DNA from: Elusimicrobium sp. | Lineage (GTDB): Bacteria > Elusimicrobiota > Elusimicrobia > Elusimicrobiales > Elusimicrobiaceae | Assembly (NCBI GenBank): GCA_015062115.1 | Contig: SUVG01000007.1 | Coordinates: forward strand, 47,716-111,715 | DNA: 64,000 bases | Direction of reading: 5' to 3' | Part shown: piece by piece, positions 1 through 9,040 of the stretch | Position numbering within the stretch: position 1 is the first letter of the stretch | Layout of the letters: each line of letters starts with the position of its first letter | The notes under the pieces: model-generated | Database searches by the model: none | The model's input: the letters and a program-made list of their open reading frames with translations, nothing else | What the model was told of the DNA's origin: nothing | Position numbers and translations under genes: made by a program

Positions 1-408
1 AAAGGGCAAAATATCATCTTGGTTAAATTCCAAAATGGCTTCGTTATTTTCGGTTTTTCCCAAAGTGCGGGCGGTTAGGCCGTCTCCAAAATCTAAGGTG
101 ATATTTTCTTTATAGTCGCGCGTAAGAACGGCCCATGTGCGGCTGTTGACAGTAGGGCGTACCAAAAGTACTTCCACCTTTCCGCCGGTAGGTTTATGGG
201 CAAACAGTTTGGCAGGGAATACTTTGGTGTTGTTTATCACCAAGGTATCGCCCGGGTTAAAGTATTCGTGGATATCCCTAAAAGTGCGGTGTTCAATGGT
301 GTGCGCTTGGCGGTTTAACACCATTTGGCGCGAACTATCCCGCGGGGTGGCAGGTTGTTTGGCGATAAGGGGATCTAAATCTAATTCTTTGAAGCGTTCA
401 AAAGCCAT
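1..408 (-). CDS. queA: S-adenosylmethionine:tRNA ribosyltransferase-isomerase, N-terminal part (cut by window edge)
   Basis: QueA transfers and isomerises the ribosyl group of SAM onto 7-aminomethyl-7-deazaguanine in tRNA, the penultimate step of queuosine synthesis. The first 136 codons are present and the frame stays open to base 1, so the C-terminus lies outside. Family features seen are an early PATPRDSSRQMVL stretch, the GDTLVINNTKVFPAKLF block and the KPTGGKVEVLL block. The ATG at 406-408 lies 7 nt beyond the stop of the upstream spoIID-like gene, so it is probably the last visible gene of the ruvA-ruvB-spoIID-queA transcript. Confidence 0.9.
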   Translation of the reverse strand, partial: MAFERFKELDLDPLIAKQPATPRDSSRQMVLNRQAHTIEHRTFRDIHEYFNPGDTLVINNTKVFPAKLFAHKPTGGKVEVLLVRPTVNSRTWAVLTRDYKENITLDFGDGLTARTLGKTENNEAILEFNQDDILPF

Positions 409-415
409 AAGTCCT

Positions 416-1702
416 CTATTTCAATTCGGTGATCGTAGCACCGGGATAATAATTTTTCAAAATTTGTTTGTACGTTTTTCCATTTTTGGCCATGCCGTGG
501 GCGCCGTCCTGACACATACCTACGCCGTGCCCGTATCCTTTGCCCTCAAACGCCACATTTTTTGCGGTAACGGAGAGTTTGGTGATTTTGCAACTGCGGA
601 TACCCGTAGCCAGGCGAAAGTTTCCGCACGGCACGGTTTTGGAGCCTTTGGAGGTTCGAATCGTTAAGTTAGTGGCGCGCCCCGTAGCGGTTTTGCGGGC
701 AATTTTAATACTCTTTAGCGTGCCCGTAAGGCCGACCTTTTTGGCATAGGCAAGAACTTTGGCATGGGAGACGTTCATTTTCCATGAATAACTTTTGGAG
801 TGGGAATCGGTTTTGCAGGACGCTCCCGACAACGGTTTAATGGAAGTGGAGGACGGACTCCAACTTTTTACATCGTCCGTTCCGCCGCCGCAGTTGGCGT
901 GGTAGTAGGTGTGAAAGAGTTTATTGCTATAGGTAAGCACTTGTCCGCGGGTTTGGTCTACTGCTTTTTTGACGGATTCGTACTGCTTGCCGCCGCCTTT
1001 GTACATTTGGCTGCGCACATCACTATATACATCAAAATTTTTCCGCTTCACATTTTCCAAGGTTTTAAGCGTATAAGTGCGGGCGGCTACGGCTTGGGCT
1101 TTGAGGGCTTCCAAATGCCAGGAGTAACTCATTTCGTAGGGGAGTACACCGTACAAATAAGTTTCCAGCGGTGCGTGTTCCACCAAGTGAAAAGAATTTC
1201 CCGCCGGAATAATAACGATTTTCCCCGAATAGATGTTTTTGTTCCAAGTCAGTAAAGTTCCTTGGGCGGGTTCCAAAATAATGGGTTGGGTGGCTTGCAG
1301 AGTGCCCAGTTGAATTTTATTTTTATTAAGCGCCTTTACCATTAAAGTTCCGGGGGCGGAAACTTTGTATTTTTTGTCTAAATTTTGCGTATAAATATAC
1401 ACACGGCCCGAGTGTTTTATTTCTGCCGTTTTTTGGGAGTCCGCCAGTAATACACGCACGATTTTATCCGCGGGGCGTTTTTTAGCGGAAGGATCTTGGG
1501 CGGGAGGGACGGTTAAATCTCCCGTAACGGTAGGCGGCGGTAAAGCGGAGTCTTCCGCGTCCGCCAATACGGACGGAGTTTGCAAAGGGGCTACTTGCCC
1601 TTGCGTGTTTTGCAACGCGCGTTTTTGGGAAGGGGCCGCACATGCCGCGCACAACACGGCGGATAAACAAAAAATAACAACGGAGCGGAAGGTATTTTTC
1701 AT
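416..1702 (-). CDS. SpoIID/LytB-domain exported protein, probable lipoprotein
   Basis: This 428-residue protein has a hydrophobic N-terminal segment ending in a cysteine (SAVLCAAC), so export and lipidation are likely although the lipobox is not canonical. A Pro/Ala/Thr-rich linker of about 70 residues follows. The rest matches the SpoIID/LytB family: residues around 185-215 contain YLYGVLPYEMSYSW and EALKAQAVAARTY, and the C-terminus contains GYGHGVGMCQDGAHGMA. In spore formers SpoIID is a peptidoglycan lytic transglycosylase; in a Gram-negative non-sporulator a role in wall remodelling or septal glycan processing is inferred. It follows ruvB by 3 nt with no clear ribosome-binding site, which suggests translational coupling. 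Confidence 0.87.
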   Translation of the reverse strand: MKNTFRSVVIFCLSAVLCAACAAPSQKRALQNTQGQVAPLQTPSVLADAEDSALPPPTVTGDLTVPPAQDPSAKKRPADKIVRVLLADSQKTAEIKHSGRVYIYTQNLDKKYKVSAPGTLMVKALNKNKIQLGTLQATQPIILEPAQGTLLTWNKNIYSGKIVIIPAGNSFHLVEHAPLETYLYGVLPYEMSYSWHLEALKAQAVAARTYTLKTLENVKRKNFDVYSDVRSQMYKGGGKQYESVKKAVDQTRGQVLTYSNKLFHTYYHANCGGGTDDVKSWSPSSTSIKPLSGASCKTDSHSKSYSWKMNVSHAKVLAYAKKVGLTGTLKSIKIARKTATGRATNLTIRTSKGSKTVPCGNFRLATGIRSCKITKLSVTAKNVAFEGKGYGHGVGMCQDGAHGMAKNGKTYKQILKNYYPGATITELK

Positions 1703-1705
1703 GAA

Positions 1706-2728
1706 TTAAAAAAGAAGTTCCGTTTGAAGTTTGCGCCCTAAATGTTCGTAGGCTTTGCGCGTGGCTACACGGCCCCGCGGAGTGCGGGCAATAAACCCGG
1801 CTTTGATGAGGAACGGTTCTATTACATCAGTTAAAGTATCCACCGATTCCGAAACGGCAATCGCCAAGTTTTCTACCCCAACCGGGCCTCCCGAAAAGCG
1901 GTCAATCAACGCTTCCAAAATGCGCTTGTCAACGCTGTCTAACCCTTCGCAGTCAATGTCCAAAGAGTCCATGGCCATTTGGGCAATCTCGTAGGTAATG
2001 ATGCCTTTTCCTTTCACTTGTGCAAAGTCGCGCGCGCGGCGCAACAAGCGGTTGGCAATACGCGGGGTTCCGCGGGAGCGTTTGGCCAGTTCGGTTAAGC
2101 CTTCGCGGTCGGCTTCAATACCTAAAAGTCCTGCGGAGCGTTCCAAAATATCGGTGATTTCGGGGACTTCGTAAAAACCTAAATTAAACACAATGCCGAA
2201 GCGGTCACGCAGAGGGCCCGTAAGCAACCCCGAACGCGTGGTGGCCCCTACCAAAGTAAAACGAGGAACGGCGAGTTTAAGCGTAGTAGAGCCGGCGCCT
2301 TTACCGGTATTGATAAAGAAAGTAAAATCTTCCATAGCCGGGTAAAGGGCTTCTTCCACGGCGGGGTTAAGGCGGTGAATTTCGTCGATAAAAAGGATAT
2401 CCCCTTCGGCGAGTTCGGTGGTAAGCATGGCGGCCAAATCGCCGGGGCGGGCCAGTACCGGGCCGGAAGTTACCTTAATGTTTACACCCATTTCGTGGGC
2501 TAAAATATTGGCCAGCGTAGTTTTACCCAGGCCGGGCGGTGCGTAAAAGAGGCAGTGATCCAAGGCTTCTTTGCGCGACTTAGCCGCATCAATAAAAATA
2601 CGCAGATTATCTTTTAATTTTTCCTGACCGACAAACTCTTTTAAGGTAGCCGGGCGAAGAGCCGCTTCCATGCCTGCGGATTCTTCGGGGAGTTGGGTAA
2701 CATCTAAAATTTCGTTTTGGTTGCTCAT
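1706..2728 (-). CDS. ruvB: Holliday junction branch migration ATPase RuvB
   Basis: RuvB is the hexameric AAA+ motor that drives branch migration of Holliday junctions with RuvA. The 340-residue length is normal. The Walker A motif APPGLGKTT is at about residues 63-71 and Walker [12 protein letters not shown] at about 109-119. The sensor region [18 protein letters not shown] and the C-terminal winged-helix part ([16 protein letters not shown]) are intact. Its ATG overlaps the end of ruvA by 4 nt (ATGA), so the two are translationally coupled. No ruvC is visible in the window. Confidence 0.97.
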   Translation of the reverse strand: MSNQNEILDVTQLPEESAGMEAALRPATLKEFVGQEKLKDNLRIFIDAAKSRKEALDHCLFYAPPGLGKTTLANILAHEMGVNIKVTSGPVLARPGDLAAMLTTELAEGDILFIDEIHRLNPAVEEALYPAMEDFTFFINTGKGAGSTTLKLAVPRFTLVGATTRSGLLTGPLRDRFGIVFNLGFYEVPEITDILERSAGLLGIEADREGLTELAKRSRGTPRIANRLLRRARDFAQVKGKGIITYEIAQMAMDSLDIDCEGLDSVDKRILEALIDRFSGGPVGVENLAIAVSESVDTLTDVIEPFLIKAGFIARTPRGRVATRKAYEHLGRKLQTELLF

Positions 2729-3336
2729 TTCTTTAACACCCGCAGGGCCTCTTTAATAATGTTTTCAATTTTATCGTTTGGATTGATGCCTTCGGTTTGG
2801 AGTTTTTCCATCGCTCTGCGCGCTTCGGCCGCAGAATACCCCAGCGCACCCAAAGCTTCCATCACTCCGCTAAGATAGGGGGATTCGTCCAATACTTTAA
2901 TTTTGCTTTCCCCTTGAACGGTAATAGCGTCCATTTTATCTTTCAGGGAGTTGATTAGTTTTTCGGCCGTTTTGGCGGTGAAACCAAAAATGCCCGTTAA
3001 AATTTTGGGATCTCTTTTTATAATTGCGTTATGAAAATCGGCCACCGAACGCAAGGCTTTGTTCAAAAATTCCATTGCTTTTTTGGGGCCTGTGTTGGGA
3101 ATAGCCGTCTTGAAAAGATACCAAAGGTCTTTATCTTCTTTGGTTAAAAAACCGTACAAAACCGTTCCGTCGTAGGGGGAAATGGACTCCGCTACATAAA
3201 AAGCGGCTTCGGTGCCGGCAGTCAGTTCCAGCGCAGAGGAGTGGGCCAAGTTTACTTCGTAGCCGACCCCGCCGCACAAGATAATGGCGCCGTCTTCTTT
3301 TACTTCTAAAATTTCACCTTTCAAATACGCAATCAT
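2725..3336 (-). CDS. ruvA: Holliday junction branch migration complex subunit RuvA
   Basis: RuvA binds four-way junctions and recruits RuvB. The 203-residue protein has the N-terminal OB-fold ([19 protein letters not shown]), a central region corresponding to the helix-hairpin-helix domain ([25 protein letters not shown]), and a C-terminal RuvB-contacting domain ([14 protein letters not shown]). It is first in the ruvA-ruvB-spoIID-queA unit. The ATG is preceded, 6 nt away, by TAAAAT at 3343-3348 and there is no ribosome-binding site, so the message is probably leaderless. Confidence 0.96.
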   Translation of the reverse strand: MIAYLKGEILEVKEDGAIILCGGVGYEVNLAHSSALELTAGTEAAFYVAESISPYDGTVLYGFLTKEDKDLWYLFKTAIPNTGPKKAMEFLNKALRSVADFHNAIIKRDPKILTGIFGFTAKTAEKLINSLKDKMDAITVQGESKIKVLDESPYLSGVMEALGALGYSAAEARRAMEKLQTEGINPNDKIENIIKEALRVLKK

Positions 3337-3342
3337 ATTCTC

Positions 3343-3348
3343 ATTTTA
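3343..3348 (-). promoter_or_regulatory. -10 element of a probable leaderless ruvA promoter
   Basis: On the minus strand TGG-TAAAAT is followed by 6 nt and then the ruvA ATG at 3336. A normal start site 6-7 nt after the hexamer falls on the start codon. The TG before the hexamer makes an extended -10. Confidence 0.6.
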
Positions 3349-3406
3349 CCATATTGGCACGGGAAAAAACGGGCCGTATCCTTTTTGATTTGTAAACAGG
3401 AACCAA

Positions 3407-3434
3407 ACAAAAAATACCCCCGATTTTTCGGGGG
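3407..3434 (-). terminator. Intrinsic terminator of hydG
   Basis: The stem is CCCCCGA (3417-3423) pairing with TCGGGGG (3428-3434) around a 4-nt loop. On the minus strand it is followed by TATTTTTT. It sits 13 nt beyond the hydG stop codon. Confidence 0.85.
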
Positions 3435-3447
3435 CGTAAGCGGGTTC

Positions 3448-4830
3448 TTAAAAATATAAATCGCGTTTACCGGATTTAATGGTTTTTAAGTTTTCCTCAA
3501 TCAGTTTGCGAATCGGTGTTCCTTCTGCAAACGCTTCTTTGGCGGTACTTTCGATAAGCGCGTACCCCTTGGCTTTTAGGTCGGCAGGGGCAAAGTCTTC
3601 CAAGTACTCGGCAAAGGTAAACATGGCATTAGGCAAACAGTGGGTTTTAATGAGGCCGGGTTTGGCCAAATCCATAAAATCTTTTCCCACGCGGCCTAAC
3701 CGGTAACAACCGGTGCAGAAAGACGGCATATGTTTGGCATCTACCACCGCACTGATGACTTCGGCTAAACTGCGGTCGTCCGTGAGGGTAAACTGGCTGC
3801 CGTTATCTTTATCGTACGAATATCCACCGGGATTTACGCGGGAAGCCGCGGAAATTTGCGATACGCCCAACTCCAAGCAGGCATTACGCATGGCAGGAGA
3901 TTCGCGCGTACTTAAAATGATACCGGTGTACGGCACAGCCAAGCGCAAAACGGCAACGCATTTTTTGAAATCGTTATCGGTTAACTCATCATTGGGATGT
4001 TGGCTGAATTCCGACCCTTCCGCCGGTTCAATGCGCGGAATGGAAATGGTGTGCGGCCCTACGCCGTAGGTTTTGTCCAAATACCACGAGTGTTCGAGTG
4101 TCGCCAAGATTTCGTATTTGTGGTCGTAGAGCCCCAACAACGGGCCGATGCCCACATCGTGGATACCGGCTTTCAAGGCGCGGTCCATTGCATCTAAGCG
4201 GAATTGGTAATCTTTTTTGGCTCCTTCCAAGTGCAGTTGTTCGTATGTTTCTTTGTGGTAAGTTTCTTGGAACAACTGGTAGGTGCCGATGTTGCATTTT
4301 TTTAATTCTTCAAATTCGGGTTCTGTTAACGGGGCAATGTTCACATTTACGCGGCGGATATTTTGTCCGTTCCAACGGGTATCGTAAATGGTTTTAATGC
4401 TGTCGTACACATACTGAAGCCCTCCGCCGGGGTAGGCTTCACCCGCCACCATCAACACGCGCTTATGACCTTGCTGTAAAAGGGCGGTAATTTCCTGGCG
4501 GATTTCCTCTTGCGAACTGGCGTGGCGTTTTAGGTGTGTGTTCGACTTGCGAAAAGCACAGTAGATGCACTCGTTGGTGCAAATATTGGAAATGTAAAGC
4601 GGTGCGAACAAAACAATGCGGTTTCCGTAAATAGCTTCTTTTACATATTTAGCCGTATCAAACAAATCGTTTAATAGTTTTTCGTCGGTTAGATTTAACA
4701 GGACGGCGGCTTCTTCCAAAGAAATTCCTTTTAATTCTTTGGCTTTGGTTAAAATGGAGGAAACTTCCGAGTCCGAGTGGGACTTGGCCTTCTCTAAAAT
4801 TCGTTGTAATTTATCGTTATCAATAATCAT
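3448..4830 (-). CDS. hydG: [FeFe]-hydrogenase H-cluster maturase HydG (radical SAM tyrosine lyase)
   Basis: HydG cleaves tyrosine to supply CO and cyanide ligands for the H-cluster. The protein has 460 residues. The radical-SAM cluster motif CX3CX2C is at C84, C88 and C91 (CTNECIYC). The C-terminal motif CX2CX22C (CTGC followed 22 residues later by C), which binds the auxiliary cluster, is intact and separates HydG from ThiH. hydE, hydF and the hydrogenase itself are not in the window, so the gene is isolated and has its own terminator. The start lies 6 nt after TATCAT with no ribosome-binding site. Its presence implies hydrogen metabolism in an anaerobe. Confidence 0.94.
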   Translation of the reverse strand: MIIDNDKLQRILEKAKSHSDSEVSSILTKAKELKGISLEEAAVLLNLTDEKLLNDLFDTAKYVKEAIYGNRIVLFAPLYISNICTNECIYCAFRKSNTHLKRHASSQEEIRQEITALLQQGHKRVLMVAGEAYPGGGLQYVYDSIKTIYDTRWNGQNIRRVNVNIAPLTEPEFEELKKCNIGTYQLFQETYHKETYEQLHLEGAKKDYQFRLDAMDRALKAGIHDVGIGPLLGLYDHKYEILATLEHSWYLDKTYGVGPHTISIPRIEPAEGSEFSQHPNDELTDNDFKKCVAVLRLAVPYTGIILSTRESPAMRNACLELGVSQISAASRVNPGGYSYDKDNGSQFTLTDDRSLAEVISAVVDAKHMPSFCTGCYRLGRVGKDFMDLAKPGLIKTHCLPNAMFTFAEYLEDFAPADLKAKGYALIESTAKEAFAEGTPIRKLIEENLKTIKSGKRDLYF

Positions 4831-4836
4831 ATCTAT

Positions 4837-4842
4837 ATGATA
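4837..4842 (-). promoter_or_regulatory. Extended -10 of a probable leaderless hydG promoter
   Basis: TGC-TATCAT on the minus strand, then 6 nt, then the hydG ATG (4830). No Shine-Dalgarno-like sequence fits between the hexamer and the ATG. Confidence 0.6.
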
Positions 4843-4870
4843 GCACTTTTAGAGCGAGAAAACCGCCCAT

Positions 4871-4904
4871 AAAAAAGGGCCCCGAGGAATCGGGGCCCTT
4901 TGTT
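4871..4904 (-). terminator. Intrinsic terminator of the pyrimidine phosphorylase gene
   Basis: A perfect 9-bp stem, GGGCCCCGA (4877-4885) with TCGGGGCCC (4890-4898), has a 4-nt loop. On the minus strand it is followed by six T. The plus strand also has a T-rich run, but no plus-strand gene ends here. Confidence 0.85.
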
Positions 4905-4905
4905 T

Positions 4906-6219
4906 TTATTTAATAATTTCTTTTACAATTTGATAAGGAGCCGGTTTTTTGCTTCCCAGTTTAACGGCTGTTTTGAATAAGGCGGTGCCTTCTTCCAGGC
5001 GTTTCTTGTCGGAGGCATATAAGGTGGCAATAACTTCTCCTTTTTTAACACTTTCTCCGGCTTTCTTTTCCAACCAAATGCCGGCCCCGTAGTCGATTTT
5101 ATCTTCCATGGTGTTGCGGCCGGCACCTAACAATACGGCAGCCACTCCGGCGGTTTTGGCATCGATGTGTTGCACATATCCCGCTTTCGGTGCACAAAAC
5201 TTGTAAGACAGTTTTGCATTTTTGAGATGTTTGGTCGGGTGGTCGGCCACATCCGGGTTGGCTCCTTGCCATTTGAGCATCTGGCGGAATTTTTCCAACG
5301 CGTTTCCGTTTTCGATTTGTTCTTCAAAGAAGGCTCGCGCTTTTTTGGCGTCTTTTGCTTTTCCGCTCAGCAAAAGCATTTGTACGGCTTCTTGCATGAG
5401 AAGTTCATAGAAGTCCGGTGCGAGTGTTTTATTGCCTTTTAATATTTCAATGGTTTGGTAAATTTCGTTTGCATTTCCGATGGCACGGCCCAAAGGCTGA
5501 TCCATATAAGTAATCATGGCACGGCATTTAAGGCCCAGGAGTTTGGCGGTGGTAACTAAGGCTTTGGCCAGTTTGCGGCTGTCTTCCAGTTTTTGCATAA
5601 ATGCGCCGGAACCGTATTTAACATCCATTAGTAAACTGCCGACACCTTCCGCGTATTTTTTGGAAAGGATACTGGCTACGATAAGCGGACGGCTTTCCAC
5701 GGTGCCGGTAGCATCGCGCAAAGCGTAGAGTTTTTTATCGGCGGGGGCCAAATCTTTGGTTTGGCCGAACATACACAAACCCGTTTTTTCTACTTGTTTA
5801 TAAACATCTTTTACGGGAACGGAAACAGTAAAGTTTTTCATGGCTTCTAATTTATCAAGCGTTCCGCCCGTATGCCCCAATCCTCTGCCGGACATCATGG
5901 GCACTGCCACTTCCGCACAGGCCACTAACGGGGCAAGCGCTACGGAAATACCGTCACCCACACCGCCGGTGGAGTGTTTGTCCGTTTTGGGGAATTTAAT
6001 ATGTTTGAAATCTAAACGCCCGCCGGAAAGGGCCATGGCTTTGGTGAAAGCGGCGGTTTCTTTGTCGGAAAGCGGGTTTAAGAAACACGCCATTAAGAAA
6101 GCTGAAAGTTGATAGTCCGGCACGGTGCCTTTAGCCGCGCCGTTGGCGACAAAATTAAATTCCTCCTGTGTAAGCGTTTTACCGTTTCTTTTTTTGATGA
6201 TAACATCAATCATTCTCAT
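4906..6219 (-). CDS. Pyrimidine-nucleoside (thymidine/uridine) phosphorylase
   Basis: The enzyme phosphorolyses pyrimidine nucleosides to the base and (deoxy)ribose 1-phosphate for salvage or catabolism. The 437-residue protein shows the N-terminal helical domain, the phosphate-binding motif KHSTGGVGDG at residues 81-90, the family block MSGRGLGHTGGTLDKLEA, and the C-terminal barrel-sandwich domain (GVAAVLLGAG, GIWLEKKAGESVKKGE). Whether it prefers thymidine (DeoA) or accepts uridine too (Pdp) cannot be settled by eye. A strong ribosome-binding site, AAGGAGG, lies 9 nt before the ATG. It stands alone, divergent from the ZIP transporter, with its own terminator. Confidence 0.93.
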   Translation of the reverse strand: MRMIDVIIKKRNGKTLTQEEFNFVANGAAKGTVPDYQLSAFLMACFLNPLSDKETAAFTKAMALSGGRLDFKHIKFPKTDKHSTGGVGDGISVALAPLVACAEVAVPMMSGRGLGHTGGTLDKLEAMKNFTVSVPVKDVYKQVEKTGLCMFGQTKDLAPADKKLYALRDATGTVESRPLIVASILSKKYAEGVGSLLMDVKYGSGAFMQKLEDSRKLAKALVTTAKLLGLKCRAMITYMDQPLGRAIGNANEIYQTIEILKGNKTLAPDFYELLMQEAVQMLLLSGKAKDAKKARAFFEEQIENGNALEKFRQMLKWQGANPDVADHPTKHLKNAKLSYKFCAPKAGYVQHIDAKTAGVAAVLLGAGRNTMEDKIDYGAGIWLEKKAGESVKKGEVIATLYASDKKRLEEGTALFKTAVKLGSKKPAPYQIVKEIIK

Positions 6220-6353
6220 AAAGTACGCCTCCTTAAGTTAGAACCGTCTGCTGCCTGGAACTCTAGAATAGCATTTTCCCGCAAAAAAGAGAAGGGGGGT
6301 TTTCTAATTATTTTTTTAATGAAGAATTTTTTTATCCTCAACTTAATTATTGC

Positions 6354-6359
6354 TATGAT
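6354..6359 (+). promoter_or_regulatory. Extended -10 of a probable leaderless zupT promoter
   Basis: TGC-TATGAT is followed by exactly 6 nt and the ATG at 6366. No ribosome-binding site is present. Confidence 0.6.
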
Positions 6360-6365
6360 ATATTT

Positions 6366-7139
6366 ATGACGAATACCATTTTAAGTGCATTACTGCTCAG
6401 TTTTTTTGCCGGGGCGGCCACAGCCGTCGGCGGAGCGTTAGCTTTTTTTATTAAAAAGAAGAATTTATCCGCCCTTTCCATGGGCCTTGGTTTTTCGGCC
6501 GGGGTGATGATTTATGTTTCTTTTATGGAAATTTTCCCGCAGGCAACGCAAACCCTGCAAGGATTATACGGTGAAAAACCCGGTGCTTGGTGGGGGGTGG
6601 GAATCTTCTTCGGCGGGATAGTGATTGCGTGGCTGATTGATACGTTGTTGCCTTCTCACCATGTGGAAGAACATACCTTGGATAAATCTTCCAAGTTAAA
6701 ACATTTGGGTTTATTTACGGCGTTGGCACTTGCAATTCACAACTTTCCCGAAGGCTTGGCTACTTTTATGGCCAGTATGAAAGATGCCACATTGGGGGTA
6801 TCTATTGCGGTAGCGGTGGCTATTCACAACATCCCCGAAGGGGTGGCTGTTTCCTTGCCGATTTATCATGCAACGGGATCTCGCAAGAAAGCATTTTTTT
6901 ATAGTGCTCTTTCGGGATTGGCCGAACCTTTGGGAGCCTTGGCGGGCTTTCTTTTACTGCGCTCCATTTTGCACGATGCCGCGTTTGGTGTGATGTTTGC
7001 TCTTATTGCGGGCATTATGGTGTATATCTCTTTAGACGAGTTGTTACCTACTGCCCACGAATACGGCGAAGGGCATAAAGTGATTTGGGGCGTTGTCGGC
7101 GGAATGTTTGTGATGGCGGTTTCGCTACTTATTTTTTGA
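6366..7139 (+). CDS. zupT: ZIP-family divalent metal transporter ZupT
   Basis: This is an inner-membrane importer of zinc and probably other divalent metals. The 257-residue protein is hydrophobic with about eight predicted membrane segments. The two metal-site helices are clear: HNFPEGLATF and HNIPEGVAVSLPIY, the HN-PEG pair typical of GufA/ZupT-type ZIP proteins. A histidine-containing cytoplasmic loop (SHHVEEH) lies in the middle. The C-terminal helices (YISLDELLPTAHEYGEGH) also match the family. The gene is monocistronic and converges on the aldo/keto reductase across a shared terminator. Confidence 0.93.
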   Translation: MTNTILSALLLSFFAGAATAVGGALAFFIKKKNLSALSMGLGFSAGVMIYVSFMEIFPQATQTLQGLYGEKPGAWWGVGIFFGGIVIAWLIDTLLPSHHVEEHTLDKSSKLKHLGLFTALALAIHNFPEGLATFMASMKDATLGVSIAVAVAIHNIPEGVAVSLPIYHATGSRKKAFFYSALSGLAEPLGALAGFLLLRSILHDAAFGVMFALIAGIMVYISLDELLPTAHEYGEGHKVIWGVVGGMFVMAVSLLIF

Positions 7140-7155
7140 AATAAATATAATGACT

Positions 7156-7185
7156 AAAAACCCCGCTCGTTTGAGCGGGGTTTTT
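7156..7185. terminator. Bidirectional terminator between zupT and the aldo/keto reductase
   Basis: A 13-bp perfect stem, AAAAACCCCGCTC (7156-7168) with GAGCGGGGTTTTT (7173-7185), has a 4-nt loop and T runs on both strands. It serves the two convergent genes. Confidence 0.9.
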
Positions 7186-7195
7186 GTATTCAATT

Positions 7196-8173
7196 TTATT
7201 CGGCGCAGATAGCATCGATTTCTGCCAATTCTTCCTCAGTAAAGGTGGCTTTTTCGGCTACATACGCATTTTCGGCAATTTGCTCGGGCTTAGAGGCTCC
7301 TATAAGTACACTTGTGATATCTTCGTCTTTTAACACCCAGGACAAAGCCATTTGCGCGAGTGTCTGTCCGCGGCGTTTGGCAATTTCGTTCAACGCGCGA
7401 ATTTGGGTCAAGCGTTTTTCCGTTAAATGTTCGGCTTTCAGGAATATTCCGCTTTTGGATATGCGGCTATCCTGCGGGATTCCGTTTAAGTATTTATCGG
7501 TCAAAAGTCCCTGCGCAAGCGGGCTAAAAGCAATCAGGCCCAGGCCGTTTTTTCCGGCCCATTTTTTAAGGCCGTCTTTTTCGATGTGGCGGTCAAAAAT
7601 GGAGTAGCGGATTTGGTTGATGATAAACGGGCATTTCAAGTCTTCCAAAATCTCTGCCGCGCGGCGGGTAGTTCGCTTATCGTAATTGGAAATACCGGCA
7701 TACAATGCGCGCCCGCTGTGTACCGCCGTGGCCAAGGCCCCCATGGTTTCTTCCAAGGGCGTTTGCGGATCCATGCGGTGAGAATAAAAAATATCCACAT
7801 ATTTAATGCCCAAGCGTTTGAGGCTTTGGTCTAAACTGGAAAGAAGATATTTGCGGCTGCCCCAATCTCCGTACGGGCCTTCCCACATGGTGTAGCCGGC
7901 TTTGGTGCTGATGATAAGTTCATCGCGATGGGCGGCTAAATCGGTGGCTAAAATTTTGCCGAAATTTTCTTCCGCCGAACCGGGAACGGGGCCGTAATTG
8001 TTGGCGGCATCAAAGTGAGTAATGCCGTGGTCGAAGGCGGTTAAGCACATGGCGCGCATATTATTAAAATCGTCGTGAGTGCCGAAATTGTGCCAAATCC
8101 CCAAAGAAACGGAAGGCAATTTAAGTCCGCTTTTGCCGCTGCGATTGTATTTCATGCGTTCGTAACGAGACAT
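7196..8173 (-). CDS. Aldo/keto reductase, YghZ (L-glyceraldehyde 3-phosphate reductase) type
   Basis: This 325-residue TIM-barrel NADPH oxidoreductase follows E. coli YghZ closely from end to end (GKSGLKLPSVSLGIWHNFG, ANNYGPVPGSAEENFG, KYLNGIPQDSR). Catalytic tetrad positions are intact: Asp in HFDAANNYG, Tyr in NNYG, Lys in STKAGY and His in YSHRMD. The C-terminal cofactor motif SVLIGASKPEQIAEN is present. YghZ detoxifies L-glyceraldehyde 3-phosphate and methylglyoxal; the substrate here is inferred. A ribosome-binding site AGGAG precedes the ATG. It appears monocistronic. Confidence 0.9.
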   Translation of the reverse strand: MSRYERMKYNRSGKSGLKLPSVSLGIWHNFGTHDDFNNMRAMCLTAFDHGITHFDAANNYGPVPGSAEENFGKILATDLAAHRDELIISTKAGYTMWEGPYGDWGSRKYLLSSLDQSLKRLGIKYVDIFYSHRMDPQTPLEETMGALATAVHSGRALYAGISNYDKRTTRRAAEILEDLKCPFIINQIRYSIFDRHIEKDGLKKWAGKNGLGLIAFSPLAQGLLTDKYLNGIPQDSRISKSGIFLKAEHLTEKRLTQIRALNEIAKRRGQTLAQMALSWVLKDEDITSVLIGASKPEQIAENAYVAEKATFTEEELAEIDAICAE

Positions 8174-8216
8174 AGAAACTCCTATAAAACAGCCGGCTGT
8201 CGGGCCGGTTGAAGAA

Positions 8217-8975
8217 TTAAAAAATGAGCGGGTCTAACCAAAAAGCAATTATCATGCCCAGTGAATAACTGGTTACATTGATGACCAAACTGAGCAGGAA
8301 AGAATTTTTAAGAGACATTTTCCGCTTGTTCATCAGGCGGATAATGAAGGTTTCCGTCAGTAGACAGAAAAACCACAGGAAGGCTGTTTCTTTTACATAG
8401 CGGGCCAAAACAAGCCAAGAGACGGCAGTAGTCAGCAGGTTTGCCAAGGCTACGCTATACAACACGGTAAACGGTTTTTGGATATAAGCCAAAAACATGG
8501 CGGCAGCCAACAGTTCCAATACCAGAATAATTCCCAACGATAGCCACGCATCCGTACGAACCCAATCGCCGGCAGGAGGGAGCAAGTCCGTCGGCTCAAC
8601 GGTTAGTTTGTCTTCGTCCACATATACATTAAAACGGGAGCGTAACGAATCGGGCACTTGAAACACATTGCTTTCGCGTTTTGTTCCGTCTTCAAAGGCG
8701 ATAATCAGTTTTTGGAAATGGTCATATTCGTAGGCAATGGAGAAGCAAGTGCCGGCCGAGCAGTAAAGTTTTTGAATCCCATATTTACCGAGGGGTTTTG
8801 TTTCCATGCATTGGTTATCTTTACATTGGATTTGTTCGCTATGGAGGGGGTCAATAAGCGGTTTGGCCTCGGTATTATAAATAAACGAAAAGGCCATTTC
8901 CGGTTTGGGGGATACATCGGCCCAAAGCGGGGAAAAAAGAAAAGACAAAAGGGTTAAAAGAAAGATTTTTTTCAT
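8217..8975 (-). CDS. Exported-domain membrane protein of unknown function
   Basis: I do not recognise this 252-residue protein. It starts with a signal peptide (MKKIFLLTLLSFLFSPLWA). A periplasmic part of about 120 residues follows, with four cysteines spaced as two pairs (CKDNQC and CSAGTC) that could form disulfides. The C-terminal half has about four membrane segments beginning near residue 145. The layout, an exported Cys-containing domain joined to a small membrane bundle, suggests a sensor or envelope role but no family is evident. It is divergent from the M29 peptidase, with a TGT-TATAAT promoter-like element in the shared upstream region. Confidence 0.75.
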   Translation of the reverse strand: MKKIFLLTLLSFLFSPLWADVSPKPEMAFSFIYNTEAKPLIDPLHSEQIQCKDNQCMETKPLGKYGIQKLYCSAGTCFSIAYEYDHFQKLIIAFEDGTKRESNVFQVPDSLRSRFNVYVDEDKLTVEPTDLLPPAGDWVRTDAWLSLGIILVLELLAAAMFLAYIQKPFTVLYSVALANLLTTAVSWLVLARYVKETAFLWFFCLLTETFIIRLMNKRKMSLKNSFLLSLVINVTSYSLGMIIAFWLDPLIF

Positions 8976-9040
8976 AAGGTTTCTCTCGTGTTTCTTTATT
9001 TGCTATTATAACATTAAATAGGTAGAAGGGGAAAATAAAA